Source: Symsagittifera roscoffensis | Lineage: Eukaryota > Xenacoelomorpha > Acoela > Convolutidae | NCBI RefSeq assembly: GCF_963678635.1 | Contig: NC_087064.1 | Location: forward strand, 42,602,411 to 42,666,410 | Direction: 5' to 3' | DNA length: 64,000 nt | Shown here: positions 62,920 through 64,000 of the stretch, one piece after another | Layout of the letters: each line of letters opens with the position of its first letter | How positions within the stretch are numbered: position 1 is the first letter of the stretch | Translations under genes and position numbers: made by a program | The notes under the pieces: model-generated | The model's database searches: none | Seen by the model: only the letters and a program-made list of their open reading frames with translations | What the model was told of the DNA's origin: nothing

Positions 62920-63409
62920 ATGATCTTCTCAGTGCAAAACAGCAATCTCATGTACTCTGTAGAATTTTCGCATGATCTAGTACAAATTCAAGTGCGAGAA
63001 ACAGTCTCTGGAGTTTTTTCTGGCACGAATGGACATCCCAATCTAAGTCTGGCACATGGTGGAAGTGATGCGAAGGGATTTCAGCGAACATCATATGACA
63101 CAAGTTCCCATGACAGAGAACCAACTTGAAGAAATGCAAATGATGGAGGAAGTTTCTGATCATGTGGGAATGAACTAACCCGAGATTCCTGACTCAAGAC
63201 TTGTAGCTCAACCAGTCGACGACTTCCTTTTTCCTTGGGAGGAGGCGGGATCAGCCGAAAACCCCATCACAATAGATGAAGATGAGTGTTTCTCAGAAAC
63301 AATGACGCCTCCGGCTCCACAACAACCACCAGCAATGGAACATCGTCCAGCTCTGCGTTCTATAGAGAACCTACAGAACTCTTCTGCTGCTCGACAGCTC
63401 TTTGATTAA
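62920..63409 (+). pseudogene. Candidate gene or relic, broken frame
   Basis: From ATG 62920 a frame runs to 63129. From ATG 63068 a second frame runs to TAA 63407-63409 with one in-frame TAA at 63176. The second peptide is acidic and Pro-rich with a conventional look (PVDDFLFPWEEAGS, TIDEDECFSETMTPPAPQQP, ALRSIENLQNSSAARQLFD). GC content is well above the surroundings. Together they read like one coding sequence with a frameshift and a stop, or exons I have not split correctly. No family is recognised. Confidence 0.4.
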
Positions 63410-63639
63410 ATGTTTTTGTAAATAATTGTTGTTTGGTATTGAATTAATTTCTTCAATTTCCTTTTACTTATGAGAATAGTTGAGAGGTTCAGAGTAAACT
63501 ATTTAAAAACAATTAAAACCTAATTTAGCACTCCGAACTTGCACATATGTTAAGAAACTCGAATAATTTTTGTACACATATTCGGAAAAAACGCTAGAAA
63601 AGCCGTACACTTGTTAAAAGTTACCTAATGGTTTTTGCA

Positions 63640-64000
63640 TATTGTACACACTTTTTGCACTTTGTAGAAAAATTGAAACACTTTTCGCATTTCGTCAAAA
63701 AAAAAACGAAAGACTTTTCCCAAATTGTCATATTTATTGAAACACTTTTCGCATCTTGTCAAAGAAAGTTGAAACACTTTTCGCATCTTGTCAAAAAAAT
63801 TGAAACACTTTTTGTATTTTATCGAAAAAGTTGATACACTTTCGCGTTTTGTCAAAAAAATTGAAACACTTTTCGCATTTTATCGAAAAAAGTAAAACAG
63901 TTTTCGCATTTTGTCGAAAAAAGTAAAACACTTTTCGCATTTGTAGGAAAAAAGTGAAACACTTTTCGAATCTTGTCAAAAAAAGTGAAACACTTTTCGC
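63640..64000 (+). repeat. Minisatellite, ~32-bp unit, running off the window
   Basis: Eleven or so units of GAAACACTTTTCGCATTTTG-TCAAAAAA. Frames on either strand translate the repeat and are not genes. It continues past the right edge. Confidence 0.85.

Noticed and set aside
63625-63979. Frames of 60-76 codons on both strands
   Set aside because: They translate a 32-bp minisatellite.

Overview
The window is animal genomic DNA, AT-rich, with GT-AG introns. Three host genes are visible as exons: a DEG/ENaC-type channel with LDL-receptor class A repeats (minus strand, 8.2-14.1 kb), a CAP/SCP-domain secreted protein exon (plus strand, 53.96-54.15 kb) and a probable zinc-finger first exon (minus strand, 61.5-61.7 kb). 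Nothing bacterial is present. I cannot name the species; an invertebrate is the most that codon use, introns and repeat load suggest.

The dominant content is one family of giant LTR retroelement, present twice in opposite orientation. Copy 2 (34934-53848, minus strand) is complete: two 410-bp TG...CA LTRs that differ at one base by eye, a 4-bp GAAT target duplication and 18,915 bp in all. In element order it carries a leader with a small ORF; a 155-aa basic ORF; an intact 2740-aa Gag-Pol (zinc knuckle, protease, RT, RNase H, D,D35E integrase, GPY module) of Ty3/gypsy type; two small hydrophobic ORFs; a ~378-codon open frame with no start codon; an 872-aa env-like glycoprotein; a 601-aa protein I do not recognise; a 1.6-kb structured, intron-containing 3' UTR; and the 3' LTR. 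Neighbouring reading frames touch or overlap (TAAATG, ATGA, 13 nt, ATGA, 26 nt). A phase-matched splice from Gag codon 8 to position 43020 would give a subgenomic mRNA for the downstream frames. Copy 1 (1-7933, plus strand) shows the 3' 7.9 kb only; its env is broken by a 13-nt deletion and a nonsense mutation, while its 601-aa ORF remains open.

Between the two copies (8-35 kb) lie the channel gene and a dense set of older repeats: a decayed non-LTR retrotransposon (15.8-18.2 kb, next to a 200-N gap); hAT MITEs with 8-bp duplications; a C/G-tract MITE family with GGAYC ends and 8-bp duplications; large nested foldback elements (25.8-29.3 kb); a ~530-bp family whose asymmetric inverted repeats, 3' hairpin and head-to-tail copies resemble Helentron-derived elements; and a ~1.2-kb segmental duplication (21.2-24.3 kb).

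Beyond copy 2 (53.85-64 kb) are the CAP exon, a ~0.9-kb minisatellite with higher-order period, a diverged relic of the same LTR, further minisatellites, a tandem 309-bp duplication, a cluster of CCAATCA motifs, and two weak candidate genes. The candidate undescribed system is the giant retroelement: a polycistronic, env-bearing element with at least four accessory frames.
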